From assembly GCA_002721445.1 (NCBI GenBank), contig PBKN01000009.1, positions 96,291-160,290 on the forward strand: DNA of 64,000 bases, written 5' to 3'. A program made the translations under genes and the position numbers. This stretch comes from Chloroflexota bacterium (GTDB lineage: Bacteria; Chloroflexota; Dehalococcoidia; Lucifugimonadales; GCA-002723415). Of this stretch, positions 19,042 through 30,430 are shown one piece after another (positions within the stretch are counted from its first letter, which is position 1; every line of letters starts with the position of its first letter). The notes under the pieces are model-generated. The model was given only the letters and a program-made list of their open reading frames with translations, was not told the origin of the DNA and made no database searches.

Positions 19042-19818
19042 TTAAATTATTTCTGGTATTACCAATATAGAATCATCTAAAGGATCTTTATTTATACGTA
19101 CTTTAGCTTCAAATACATCCTCAATATTTTGCTGATTAAAAATTTCTAAAGGCTTTCCTTCTGCAAATAAAATTCCATCTTTTAACATAACAATTCTATC
19201 GCAATATTTAGAAGCCAAGGTTAAATCATGTATAGATAAAATTATACTTGTATTATATTTGTTCTTTAGTTTTTTGACTAAATCTAAAACCATGACTTGG
19301 TGAACTAGATCTAAATTAGATGTTGGTTCATCTAACAATAATATTGGAGATCTTTGGTTTAACGCCATAGCAATTGCAACTCTTTGTATTTCTCCACCAG
19401 AAATTTCTGAAATTAATTTATCTGACAAATTAACAATATTTGTCATTTCCATAACATCATAGGTTATTTCTAAGTCTTCATTACTACCCATGTGAAAGAA
19501 ATCAATATATGGATTCCTCCCCATATATACTAAATCTATAACTTTATAATCTGTTGGGAAGTTAATTTTTTGAGGCACTACAGAAATAAATTTAGATCTA
19601 TATTTTATAGACATACTATTAATGTTTTCTCCGTTATAAGAAACAATTCCTGAAGTGGGTTTTTGAAGTCCATTTATTATATTGATCATTGAGGTTTTAC
19701 CTGATCCATTTTTACCAACTAATCCAACTATTTCGCCTTGATTAAAATTTATATTAATATTGGAAAGAATTAAATTCTGATTATAAGTTAAATTTATGTC
19801 TCGTAATTGTAATACCAT
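19042..19818 (-). CDS. btuD: Cobalamin-type ABC importer ATPase (BtuD)
   Basis: This 258-residue ATPase of the FecE/BtuD group has Walker A GKNGSGKTS, signature ISGGEIQRVAIA, Walker B ILLLDEPTSNLDL and switch His in SIHDLTLA. It energises import through the adjacent FecCD-type permease, whose stop overlaps this start by one base. The cobalamin riboswitch at the head of the operon argues for B12 or a corrinoid precursor rather than an iron siderophore. It ends 3 bp from the convergent DUF4340-like gene. Confidence 0.85.
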   Translation of the reverse strand: MVLQLRDINLTYNQNLILSNININFNQGEIVGLVGKNGSGKTSMINIINGLQKPTSGIVSYNGENINSMSIKYRSKFISVVPQKINFPTDYKVIDLVYMGRNPYIDFFHMGSNEDLEITYDVMEMTNIVNLSDKLISEISGGEIQRVAIAMALNQRSPILLLDEPTSNLDLVHQVMVLDLVKKLKNKYNTSIILSIHDLTLASKYCDRIVMLKDGILFAEGKPLEIFNQQNIEDVFEAKVRINKDPLDDSILVIPEII

Positions 19819-20897
19819 TATTTAAACCTATATCTCATTTGATACCTTAATACAAATAAGAAAAATGGGCCTCCACAAAATGCTGTAACTAAACCAACTG
19901 GCAATTCTGAAGATCCTAATATCGTTCGAGCAATCAAATCAGCTAAAATCAAAAATATTGCCCCAACCAAAGAAGAAAGTGGAATTAAGTATCTATAATC
20001 AGTACCCCATATAAGTCTTACCATATGAGGTGCAATTAGTCCTACAAAACCTATTAAGCCACAAAAAGAAACTGCTCCAGCAGTCGCTAGTGATGCTGAA
20101 ACAATCAAAGCTTTCTTTACATATTCAATATTAACCCCTAAAAGCATTGCATGATCTTCTCCTAATTGTAAAATATTAATATATCTACTAAATCCTAATA
20201 TAATTAAAAAACTTGGTATTACATATATTAATACTAAAATTACATGTTCCATTCTTGCAGAAGTAAAACTTCCAAACAGCCAGCTAAGTACTGGTCTTAT
20301 ATCAGGATCACTTCCAATCATTAAAAGTGCAGTAATGGCTCCACATATAGATGAAATAGCTATTCCCGCTAATAAAAGCGTAGTTAAAGTCAAAGAATTA
20401 GATTTATATGAAATAAAATATGCAAGCATAACGCATGAAATTGCTCCTAAAAAGGCTCCAAAAGGCAAAACATTTATAATTCCAAAATAAATTGGTAAGG
20501 GAGAAACAATAATTATAGTAGCACCTAAACCAGCACCTGAAGCTACACCAATTAAATATGGATCTGCTAAATTATTTCTAAAAAGACCTTGATAAGTTGC
20601 ACCTGACATTGCAAGTGCAAAACCAACTATGCCAGCTAATAAGACTCTAGGGATTCTGATTTTGAATATAATTACATCAAAATTAGTATTAGAATTATGG
20701 TATCCAAAAATTTTATCATAAATAATTCCTATCAATTCTAATATTGGAATATTTACAGATCCAATACAAACAGCAATACATCCAATTAATAATAAAGAAA
20801 ATGATAAGAAGATTATCCAATAAACTTTAAAATTATCATATAAATAATTTTTTTTTCTTTGTATGAAAATTTGTTTATTCATACTAATCTCAACCAA
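19818..20897 (-). CDS. btuC: Cobalamin-type ABC importer permease (BtuC)
   Basis: The 359-residue FecCD-family permease has about ten hydrophobic segments. Family blocks present are RIPRVLLAGIVGFALAMSGA (first coupling region), NNLADPYLIGVASGAGLGA, and near the C-terminus FVGLIAPHMVRLIWG followed by DLIARTILGSSELPVGLVTA. It forms the membrane channel through which corrinoid delivered by BtuF enters the cytoplasm. It lies between btuF (1-bp gap) and btuD (1-bp overlap). Specificity for B12 is inferred from the riboswitch and not from residues in the permease itself. Confidence 0.86.
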   Translation of the reverse strand: MVEISMNKQIFIQRKKNYLYDNFKVYWIIFLSFSLLLIGCIAVCIGSVNIPILELIGIIYDKIFGYHNSNTNFDVIIFKIRIPRVLLAGIVGFALAMSGATYQGLFRNNLADPYLIGVASGAGLGATIIIVSPLPIYFGIINVLPFGAFLGAISCVMLAYFISYKSNSLTLTTLLLAGIAISSICGAITALLMIGSDPDIRPVLSWLFGSFTSARMEHVILVLIYVIPSFLIILGFSRYINILQLGEDHAMLLGVNIEYVKKALIVSASLATAGAVSFCGLIGFVGLIAPHMVRLIWGTDYRYLIPLSSLVGAIFLILADLIARTILGSSELPVGLVTAFCGGPFFLFVLRYQMRYRFK

Positions 20898-20898
20898 A

Positions 20899-21963
20899 TT
20901 ATTTTGTTGTTAAAAAAGAATCAATATTTTCTGAATAAATAAGCTGGGCTAGCTCTTCAATTCCCTCAATAAACCTAGGTCCACCAATTGATAATGCATC
21001 AGATGACAAACTATACACCCTATTATTTGAAACAGCATTAATATCGTTGAATGCTGGGTCTTTTGTAATTGATTCAATATCCAATGTAATAATTATGTCA
21101 GGATTTCTATCTACAATTATTTCTCTGCTAATCTGCACATATCCATCTACATCATAAGCAATATTATTTGAATTTAATAAATCAAAGACTTCACCAACTA
21201 AAGTATTTGGACCTGGAGTCCAAAGTCCTCCTACATCTTGAAAAATAGATTGTTTAATGTTTATATTTTCCACAGCTTTTTCAATGTTTTTTAAACGATT
21301 TTCAAAATCAAAAATAATATCTTCAGCTTTCAATTCAGCATCTAATATTCTTCCCCACATTTTTATTTCATCAGATATTTTAGTAAAATCATTATTTAAA
21401 CTTTCAATATATAAAACTTTTAATCCAGCATTTCTTAAATCATTTAAATTTTGATCAGAAAAAATAAATACTAAATCAGGATTCAATCCTATAATTGCTT
21501 CAATATTCATATTAAAAGCGCCACCAACTCGTGTTATTTTTTCAGCTTCAGGTGGATAAGCTACAAAATCGTGGGTACCTACAATTTTTTCACCTTCACC
21601 TAACTCAAATATAGTTTCTAATGCTGCTGAATCAAATGCAACTATTCGATTAGGAGATTCCGTAAATTTAATAGTTTCTCCACTTGAATCAATTAATTCA
21701 AAAGGATAAGAGTTTATTAATTCATCTTGGGTCTCAGATTTATCTTGGGTCTCAGATTCATCTTGGGTCTCAGATTCATCTTGGGTCTCAGATTCATCTT
21801 GGGTCTCAGATTTATCTTGGGTTTGTATATTTACTAGTTCAGAGTTATTTAAATTCTCACTAAAATCATTTTGATTTTCTTGATTATCACAAAAAACAAA
21901 AAAATAAATAAATATTACTGAAAATAGAGTATATAATAGGGTTCGAACAGATAAAAAAGTCAT
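20899..21963 (-). CDS. btuF: Cobalamin-binding protein BtuF with hexapeptide-repeat linker
   Basis: The 354-residue protein has an N-terminal hydrophobic export segment (about residues 8-24) ending at a Cys that could be a weak lipoprotein site. An unusual linker of tandem hexapeptides (QDESET and QDKSET) follows, and then a type III periplasmic-binding domain. Domain motifs include NRIVAFDSAALETIFELG, VGTHDFVAYPPEA and DVGGLWTPGPNTLVG. Such proteins capture substrate outside the membrane and deliver it to BtuCD. Residues 25-90 are almost entirely polar and acidic, so the linker probably works as a flexible tether. ATG at 21963 follows GAGG and the cobalamin riboswitch. Confidence 0.87.
   Translation of the reverse strand: MTFLSVRTLLYTLFSVIFIYFFVFCDNQENQNDFSENLNNSELVNIQTQDKSETQDESETQDESETQDESETQDKSETQDELINSYPFELIDSSGETIKFTESPNRIVAFDSAALETIFELGEGEKIVGTHDFVAYPPEAEKITRVGGAFNMNIEAIIGLNPDLVFIFSDQNLNDLRNAGLKVLYIESLNNDFTKISDEIKMWGRILDAELKAEDIIFDFENRLKNIEKAVENINIKQSIFQDVGGLWTPGPNTLVGEVFDLLNSNNIAYDVDGYVQISREIIVDRNPDIIITLDIESITKDPAFNDINAVSNNRVYSLSSDALSIGGPRFIEGIEELAQLIYSENIDSFLTTK
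21724..21825 (-). repeat. 18-bp in-frame tandem repeat in btuF
   Basis: Five complete 18-bp units (21724-21813) and a partial sixth encode TQDESE/TQDKSE. Units are nearly identical at the DNA level, differing mainly at the codon that gives Glu or Lys, which points to recent slippage or unequal recombination. Copy number is likely to vary between strains. Confidence 0.9.
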
Positions 21964-21974
21964 AATAATCCTCG

Positions 21975-22092
21975 CTCCTCGAAGGACTAGACATATTATA
22001 AATGGCAGTAGACCGGGCTCGTGAAAATCACCTACCGTTGCGGGTCAGCGTCGGAATTTGACCGACTTCCCTTTTAAGTCAAAGACACCATT
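21975..22092 (-). promoter_or_regulatory. Cobalamin (AdoCbl) riboswitch controlling btuFCD
   Basis: On the minus strand the leader shows the conserved cobalamin riboswitch core in order: GGTG near 22090, AAAGGGAAGTCGGT (about 22061-22075), a GTCGG/CCGAC hairpin, CTGACCCGCAACGGTAGG (22031-22048), and the B12 box AGCCCGGTCTACTGCC (22004-22019). Between the B12 box and the btuF ATG a TCCT-TCG-AGGA hairpin abuts the GAGG ribosome-binding site. I infer control mainly at translation initiation: bound cobalamin would lower BtuF synthesis. Confidence 0.95.
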
Positions 22093-24299
<2,207 letters not shown>

Positions 24300-24303
24300 A
24301 TTT

Positions 24304-24320
24304 ACAATATATTATATTGT
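24304..24320. terminator. AT-rich hairpin between convergent gyrB and cysteine-synthase-like gene
   Basis: A 7-bp stem with a 3-nt loop (24304-24310 paired with 24314-24320) fills the gap between two convergent stops. The stem is almost all A-T and the T-tract is short, so it is at best a weak bidirectional terminator. Confidence 0.35.
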
Positions 24321-25241
24321 TTAATCCCAAATTCCTGTACTAAAATAACGTTCTCCTAAATCATTAAATAACGTTACAATTGAACCCTTTTCTAAAGACT
24401 TAGATATTTCTTTAGCTCCACATACATATGCTCCAGATGACTGTCCAATAAATATACCTTTATTTGCTAAAGTTTTACACATTTTATAGGCATCATCAAT
24501 ATCCACAAAAACTTCTTGATCTGTAATTTCAGTATCATAAATTTCAGGTATCATATGACCTTCACCTAATGGTTTTAATCCTTCAATTCCAGGCCATTCA
24601 TCAAAATTTATACTACAGATTTTTATTTCTGAATTATATTCTTTTAACTTTTTCCCAACACCAGAAATAGTTCCTCCCGTTCCAACACCTCCAATAAAAT
24701 GAGTTACATATGGATTTTGTTCTATTAATTCTTCAGCTGTAGTTTCATAATGCGCCAAAGGATTATTTTTATTACTATATTGATCACAATAAAAATAAGT
24801 TTCAGGAGATTCTTCATAAATTTTTTTAACTTCTCTTAAAGTCTCATCATAACCTAATATTGGATCAGTAAAAACTATTGATGCACCATGATTTAATATT
24901 CTTTTTTTTCTTTCTTCACTAGCATTTTCTGGCATTATTAATTTAACTTTATAACCTAAAATAGCTCCTATCATTGCATAGGATATTCCAGCATTACCAG
25001 ATGTTGCATCTAGTATAGTTTTATCTTTAGTCAAATCACCTGATAAAATAGCTTCAACTAACATTCTAAGAACTGGTCTATCTTTAATAGATCCTCCAGG
25101 ATTTAAATGTTCACATTTAGCAAATAAATCAATTGAATTAGAATGCATAGGAATGTCTAGTTTAACCATTGCAGTATTCCCTATCAATGACAAAGCAGGA
25201 TAGTTCAATATAAATTCTTTTATATTTTTAGGCAAAGCCAA
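24321..25241 (-). CDS. Cysteine synthase / cystathionine beta-synthase family (PLP)
   Basis: This 306-residue fold-type II PLP enzyme has the Schiff-base Lys at K53 in GGSIKDRP, the substrate loop TSGNAGISYAM, and the phosphate-binding loop GVGTGGTISGVG. The C-terminal SSGAYVCGA provides the PLP N1 contact. Members make cysteine from O-acetylserine or O-phosphoserine with sulfide, or act on homocysteine. Lengths near 300 favour CysK/CysM over longer CBS proteins, and no CBS regulatory domains are present. It is monocistronic, sharing an intergenic region of about 150 bp with ligA. I leave the exact member open. Confidence 0.85.
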   Translation of the reverse strand: MALPKNIKEFILNYPALSLIGNTAMVKLDIPMHSNSIDLFAKCEHLNPGGSIKDRPVLRMLVEAILSGDLTKDKTILDATSGNAGISYAMIGAILGYKVKLIMPENASEERKKRILNHGASIVFTDPILGYDETLREVKKIYEESPETYFYCDQYSNKNNPLAHYETTAEELIEQNPYVTHFIGGVGTGGTISGVGKKLKEYNSEIKICSINFDEWPGIEGLKPLGEGHMIPEIYDTEITDQEVFVDIDDAYKMCKTLANKGIFIGQSSGAYVCGAKEISKSLEKGSIVTLFNDLGERYFSTGIWD

Positions 25242-25395
25242 ATTTATATAACCCCTTAATTATGTTGATATTATTATCTATCATATATTTATTTAGTTTA
25301 GGTATTAAATTATAGAATCAATATACTTAATATTATATTATATAAAAAAATAAAATTATATAAATCTATCAATTTAAAAGATATTAAGGTATCAG

Positions 25396-27408
25396 ATGGT
25401 TAATGAAGAATTAATTCAAAGAGTAAAATATTTACATCAACAAATAAAATACCATAATGAACTATATTATGAATTAGATAGCCCAGAAATAAGCGATTAT
25501 GATTATGATAATTTATTTAAAGAACTTAAAACACTAGAAAAAAATCATCCTAGTTTGATTTCTAGCGAATCACCAACTCAAAGTATACAAGATAACAAAT
25601 TAGAAATATTTTCACAAATTAGTCATGAATCACCAATGCTAAGCTTGTCAAATGTATTTAGTGAAGAAGAATTTATATCTTGGTTAGATAAAATAAAATT
25701 AAACACATCAAAGAAAATTTTAGAATTGGTATCTGAATTGAAATTTGATGGTTTAGCTATATCTTTAACATATATTAATGGCACATTAAAACATGCAGCT
25801 ACACGTGGAGATGGCTTTATAGGAGAAGATGTAACAAATAATATTAAAACGATTGATAATATACCAAAAAATATTTATTCACTAAAAAACGTAGCAAAAA
25901 TAGAAATACGGGGAGAAGTTTATATTAAAAAGTCTAAATTTATAGCTTTAAATTCAATCAGAACTAAAACAGGACTTCCTCCTTTTTCAAATCCAAGAAA
26001 CACTGCTGCAGGATCTCTTAGGCAATTAGATCCAAAAATAACTAGAGAAAGACCATTAGATGCATTTTTTTATAATATAGCATTTAGCACTACCCAAATC
26101 CCAAATACTCAATATGAAATATTAGAATATTTAAATAATTTAGGCTTACAAACTAATCCAAATAATCAAAAAATTATATCTGGAGATGAAGTTTTAAAAC
26201 TGCATAATTATTGGGGTGAAGAACGTTCTAAATTAGATTATGATTGTGACGGGTTAGTAATAAAAATTAATGATATAAATTTACAAAAACAATTAGGTTC
26301 TACATCTAGAGAACCTCGATGGGCAGTCGCATTTAAATTCAACTCAGAAAAGTCGAAAACAAAAATATTAGATATACAAGTCAATGTTGGAAGATCAGGA
26401 GCAATTACTCCTATAGCAATATTAGATCCTGTATATATTGATGGAGTTAAAGTACAATCTGCAACACTACATAATTATTCTTATATTCAAAAAAAAGAAA
26501 TTATGATTAATGACTATGTAATAGTCGAAAGAGCAGGTGAAGTAATTCCTAAAGTATTAGAAGTAATCAAAACATCTAGAAAAGGTGATGAAAAAAAATT
26601 TGAAATGCCCGAAAATTGTCCTAGTTGTAATGAAAAGCTTTTCGATACACCCAATGAAGCTGCAATATTTTGTTTGAATTCATTTTGTAAAGAAAAACTG
26701 ATTAGGTTACTTGAACATTTTGTAAGTAAAGATGCAATGGAAATAGATGGAGTTGGTAAAAAGCTTGTTGATATACTTATAAATGCTGAATATATATATG
26801 ATATATCCGACTTATATTTTTTAAATAAAGATGACTTAATTAAATTAGATGGATTAGGCGATAAAAGTGCAGATAATATATTAAATTCAATTCAATCAAG
26901 TAAAACAAAACCACTAAATTCTTTGATTTTTTCACTTGGTATATCAAATATTGGGAAAGAAGCTTCAATAATATTAGCAAATCACTTTAAAAATATTGAT
27001 GATTTAATTAATGCTAATGAAGATGATTTAAACCAATTACCAGGTATAGGTCCTAAAATGACCCAAAATATTATCGAATATTTTCAAGCTGAGTCAAACA
27101 TAAAAATAATTAATAAACTTAAAAAAGCTAATTTAAAAATGACTTTAACCTCAGGATATGAATCTAATATAAAAAATACAAACGTATTAAATGATATTAA
27201 ATTTGTAATTACAGGCACACTTAAAGCAGGAAGCAGATCAGAAATTGATAATTTAATAAATAAACACGGCGGAAAAACTTCTAATAATTTAAGTAAATCA
27301 ACTAATTATTTAATAGTTGGAGACAAGCCCGGATCTAAATTAGACGATGCAAAAAGAATGCAAATTAAAATATTAACAGAATATGATTTTATAAAAATGA
27401 TTGAATAA
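25396..27408 (+). CDS. ligA: NAD-dependent DNA ligase
   Basis: The 670-residue ligase seals nicks using NAD. The domain order is complete: an Ia domain (residues 1-70, YHNELYYE), and the adenylation domain with active-site Lys in SELKFDGLAIS (about 116). The OB fold carries VNVGRSGAITP. A four-Cys zinc finger follows (CPSCNEKLF to CLNSFCKEKL, about 410-435), then helix-hairpin-helix repeats (DGLGDKSADNIL, PGIGPKM) and a C-terminal BRCT domain (VITGTLKAGSRSEI). It is in the same direction as recF, 77 bp downstream, and they may share a transcript. Confidence 0.96.
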   Translation: MVNEELIQRVKYLHQQIKYHNELYYELDSPEISDYDYDNLFKELKTLEKNHPSLISSESPTQSIQDNKLEIFSQISHESPMLSLSNVFSEEEFISWLDKIKLNTSKKILELVSELKFDGLAISLTYINGTLKHAATRGDGFIGEDVTNNIKTIDNIPKNIYSLKNVAKIEIRGEVYIKKSKFIALNSIRTKTGLPPFSNPRNTAAGSLRQLDPKITRERPLDAFFYNIAFSTTQIPNTQYEILEYLNNLGLQTNPNNQKIISGDEVLKLHNYWGEERSKLDYDCDGLVIKINDINLQKQLGSTSREPRWAVAFKFNSEKSKTKILDIQVNVGRSGAITPIAILDPVYIDGVKVQSATLHNYSYIQKKEIMINDYVIVERAGEVIPKVLEVIKTSRKGDEKKFEMPENCPSCNEKLFDTPNEAAIFCLNSFCKEKLIRLLEHFVSKDAMEIDGVGKKLVDILINAEYIYDISDLYFLNKDDLIKLDGLGDKSADNILNSIQSSKTKPLNSLIFSLGISNIGKEASIILANHFKNIDDLINANEDDLNQLPGIGPKMTQNIIEYFQAESNIKIINKLKKANLKMTLTSGYESNIKNTNVLNDIKFVITGTLKAGSRSEIDNLINKHGGKTSNNLSKSTNYLIVGDKPGSKLDDAKRMQIKILTEYDFIKMIE

Positions 27409-27485
27409 ATATTAATTCAACCTATTGATTTAATATTTGTTCAAGTATAATTAATTTTATTTAATTATATGTTTCGAGGTATAAA

Positions 27486-28655
27486 ATTCACCTCTCAAAA
27501 CTTTATTTAAAAAATTTCCGGAATTACAAAAGCCTTCAGCTTCATATTGAACCTGGAATAATATTAATTCAAGGTTCAAATGGAGAAGGTAAAAGTAATC
27601 TATTAGAAGCTATATATATATTATCTATTGCTAAATCATATAGGACTAGAAATGAAAAGGATTTAATTTATAAATATAAGGAAAATGATATTGATTTCAC
27701 ACAAATTGAAGCAAAAACATTACACAATCAAATAGAATCTGAAATACAAATAAACTATCATATATCTAAACCAATAGAGTCTATAAAAAACAAAATAGAA
27801 TCTAAAACTAATTTTACTAAATCAATACGATTAAATGGCGTAAATATTAATTCCTCAACTTTAGTTGGAAATTTAACTGCAGTATTATTTAATGCTGAAG
27901 ATTTAGATATCATTTCTGGTAGTCCATCTGTAAGACGTAAATATATTGATATATTTATTTCTCAACTTAATAAAAAATATTTAATTGCTCTTCAAAATTA
28001 TCAAAAAATTCTTATACAACGAAATAACTTATTAAAAATAATACGCAAAGGCAAAGCTAATAAAGAAGAATTATATTTTTGGAACAATGAATTAATTCGA
28101 AGTGGTACATATTTAGTAGAAGAAAGAAATTCAACAATTAATTTATTAAATAAGTTATCATTACCAATTCATAAAGATTTAAGTGATAATCAAGAAGACT
28201 TGAATATCACATATTTACCAAATATATCTGATATCACACAAGAAAATACCGTAATTAAATCTTTCGAAGAGCAACTTATAATACGAGAGAAAGACGAAAT
28301 ATTACAAGGAATAACTTTGGTAGGCCCACATAGAGATGACATAAATATTTCAATAAACAAAATGAATGCTCATTCATATGCTTCAAGAGGTCAATCTAGA
28401 ACTGCAATTTTATCTATGAAACTCGCTCAAGCCAAAGTTCTAATGGATTTCTATAAAAAAGAACCAATAATATTGCTAGATGATGTATTATCAGAATTAG
28501 ATATACATAGAAGTAAAAAAATACTTGATATAGCTACAAAATATACTCAATGTATAATAACAACTAGTGATGAAAATTTGTTAAATAATCCAAATATTCT
28601 ATCAAATCAAAAATTTAAAATTCAAGAAAACAATATTTTTTCTACTTTAAAATAA
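27486..28655 (+). CDS. recF: DNA replication/repair protein RecF, apparent ATT start
   Basis: RecF is an SMC-like ATPase that loads RecA at gaps. The frame from 27486 gives about 389 residues. N-terminal HLSKLYLKNFRNYKSL matches the family start, with Walker A GSNGEGKSNLLEAIY, LVGPHRDD, an ABC-like signature ASRGQSRTAILSMKLAQ, and Walker B PIILLDDVLSELD. No ATG, GTG or TTG exists in frame between the upstream stop (27462) and TTG at 28200, which would remove 60% of the protein including Walker A. ATT at 27486 lies 6 nt after GAGG (27476-27479) and fits the expected N-terminus exactly. It ends 9 bp before a convergent TPP-enzyme gene. Confidence 0.93.
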   Translation: MHLSKLYLKNFRNYKSLQLHIEPGIILIQGSNGEGKSNLLEAIYILSIAKSYRTRNEKDLIYKYKENDIDFTQIEAKTLHNQIESEIQINYHISKPIESIKNKIESKTNFTKSIRLNGVNINSSTLVGNLTAVLFNAEDLDIISGSPSVRRKYIDIFISQLNKKYLIALQNYQKILIQRNNLLKIIRKGKANKEELYFWNNELIRSGTYLVEERNSTINLLNKLSLPIHKDLSDNQEDLNITYLPNISDITQENTVIKSFEEQLIIREKDEILQGITLVGPHRDDINISINKMNAHSYASRGQSRTAILSMKLAQAKVLMDFYKKEPIILLDDVLSELDIHRSKKILDIATKYTQCIITTSDENLLNNPNILSNQKFKIQENNIFSTLK

Positions 28656-28664
28656 ATTTCATAT

Positions 28665-30305
28665 TTAGACTTCAGGAAAAGACCTTCGCCCTTCTAAATT
28701 ACTATGAACATCTATTAATACAGTTTTACCTGATGCATTTAATTCTTGCGCTTTTTTGATTGCAGGTATAAGTTCATTTGGATCTTTTACTACAATTCCT
28801 ATAGCTCCTAAACCTTCTGCAATCTTTGCATAATCTCCTGTTAGAAAAGTAGTCCCAAATTTTTCTTTTGCAGCAGGGTATCCTCCTGGATAAGTTGCCA
28901 TTCCTCCATTATTTAAAACTAATGTTGTAATAGGTATTTTTTCACGAACTGAAGTTTCAATATCCAATCCAGACATACCAAATGCACCATCACCCATAAA
29001 GTTCATACAAAATCTATTTGGATTAGCAATCTTTGCACCAATCATTAATGGTATACCATAACCTAGATGTGTACTCTTACCCCATCCCACATAGCTATGA
29101 GGGACTGTAGCTATATAAAAAGGCATAATTGTATCCCTAGGAGCTCCAGCATCATGAGTAATTGTACTATTATCTTTATCAATAGCTAAATTCATAGCAT
29201 GAATTACTCTGTAAGTATTAATAGGAGTCTCATCAGATTCTAAAATAGGTTGCCATTCAGACATCCATTTTTCTTTCAATAAAGCTATTTCATCCGATAT
29301 ACCAGTATTAATATCATTATTAACTTTTAATTGGGTTTTTACTTCTTTTAAAATAGCTTCAAGTATTAATTTAGCATCTCCAGGTAATCCAACTTCAGCA
29401 GGAAAATCTTTATTTATATTTGAAATTGATTCAACACTATGTATTATTTTCTTCCCAGCAGGAATTTGTTGACCATATAACGTCTTTGTAAGACTTGATC
29501 CTATAGCAAATAAAACATCAGAATCTTTAAGCCATTTCTTTGCTGGAAGAGTTGTGGCAGCACTACCAGATCCTAAAGATAAAGGGTGATTTTCGTTAAA
29601 TGAAGATTTACCAGGCATAGTACAAAATACTGGAATCTGTAACAATTCAGCTAATTCCTGTAATTGCACAGTAGCTCTAGAGAACAAAACCCCCATACCT
29701 GACCAAATAACTGGTCTTTTTGCTTCTAATAATATCTTTACTGCTTTATTAATCTTATCTTGCTCTGGTAATTGAAGTGTTCGAGTTGGAATACTATATT
29801 CAATGTCATCTGAAGGCATATTAGATTCTCCAACATCTTTTGGTATCTCAACAATCACTGGCCCAGGAGTACCATTCCTTAAGGCATGAAAAGCTCTTCT
29901 CATAACATCAGAAACTTGATCAGGATGAGATATCAATTCAGCATGCCTTGAAACAGATTCATATGTTCGAACAGGAGAAAAATAAGGATTAACACCATAT
30001 TGAGAAAGTAAAGGTCCATCTGTTAAATATAATATTGGAACATTATCTGCAAAAGCTTGAGCTATACCTCCCATAGCATTTTCAGCACCCGAAGTTCCTT
30101 GAGTAATAACAACACCAAAATTATTTCTGCCTTTCATACGACTAAATCCATCTGCAGCCATCACAGCACCTCTTTCATGTCTAAACATGATTGTTCTAAT
30201 ATCTTCCTGAGCTACAGCTTCTAATAAATCATTTGAAGGAAAACAAGTTACAAATTCAATTCCTTCTTTTTTTAAAATTTTGGCAACTGCTTCTACTACA
30301 ATCAT
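28665..30305 (-). CDS. TPP-dependent enzyme, acetolactate-synthase-like
   Basis: This 546-residue three-domain TPP enzyme has the N-terminal cofactor-activating Glu in FRHERGAVMAADG, a central Rossmann-like domain (about 190-330), and the C-terminal TPP/Mg motif GDGAFGMSGLDIETS with NNGG. The family includes acetolactate synthase, oxalyl-CoA decarboxylase and sulfoacetaldehyde acetyltransferase. No small regulatory ALS subunit is adjacent, so a catabolic decarboxylase or lyase is as likely as valine/isoleucine synthesis. It is one of three paralogues in the window. ATG at 30305 follows GGAGAC. Confidence 0.83.
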   Translation of the reverse strand: MIVVEAVAKILKKEGIEFVTCFPSNDLLEAVAQEDIRTIMFRHERGAVMAADGFSRMKGRNNFGVVITQGTSGAENAMGGIAQAFADNVPILYLTDGPLLSQYGVNPYFSPVRTYESVSRHAELISHPDQVSDVMRRAFHALRNGTPGPVIVEIPKDVGESNMPSDDIEYSIPTRTLQLPEQDKINKAVKILLEAKRPVIWSGMGVLFSRATVQLQELAELLQIPVFCTMPGKSSFNENHPLSLGSGSAATTLPAKKWLKDSDVLFAIGSSLTKTLYGQQIPAGKKIIHSVESISNINKDFPAEVGLPGDAKLILEAILKEVKTQLKVNNDINTGISDEIALLKEKWMSEWQPILESDETPINTYRVIHAMNLAIDKDNSTITHDAGAPRDTIMPFYIATVPHSYVGWGKSTHLGYGIPLMIGAKIANPNRFCMNFMGDGAFGMSGLDIETSVREKIPITTLVLNNGGMATYPGGYPAAKEKFGTTFLTGDYAKIAEGLGAIGIVVKDPNELIPAIKKAQELNASGKTVLIDVHSNLEGRRSFPEV

Positions 30306-30350
30306 AAAGTCTCCTCAACATATTTATTTATTGAAATTAGCACTATTTTA

Positions 30351-30374
30351 ACATTTTAACATTTTAACATTTTA
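30351..30374. repeat. 8-bp tandem repeat (ACATTTTA x3)
   Basis: Three exact copies of ACATTTTA follow a degenerate fourth copy between the divergent TPP-enzyme gene and crcB. The period of 8 is not helical; it may be slippage-prone spacer DNA near the promoters. Confidence 0.7.
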
Positions 30375-30430
30375 AAATATAATATATAAATAAAATATAT
30401 TATAAATAGTACTATTTATAGAGGTTATTT

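Noticed and set aside
21724..21825. CRISPR-like repeat array.
   Set aside because: Units are contiguous 18-bp coding repeats without spacers.
21935..21960. tRNA T-arm-like GGTTCGAAC.
   Set aside because: It lies inside btuF codons and no cloverleaf can be drawn around it.
28200..28655. A stand-alone 151-codon gene from TTG 28200.
   Set aside because: It is the C-terminal part of recF; the upstream frame encodes Walker A and the family N-terminus.
30306..30430. Fluoride riboswitch upstream of crcB.
   Set aside because: The conserved core of that riboswitch is not visible; the region is AT-rich with an 8-bp repeat.
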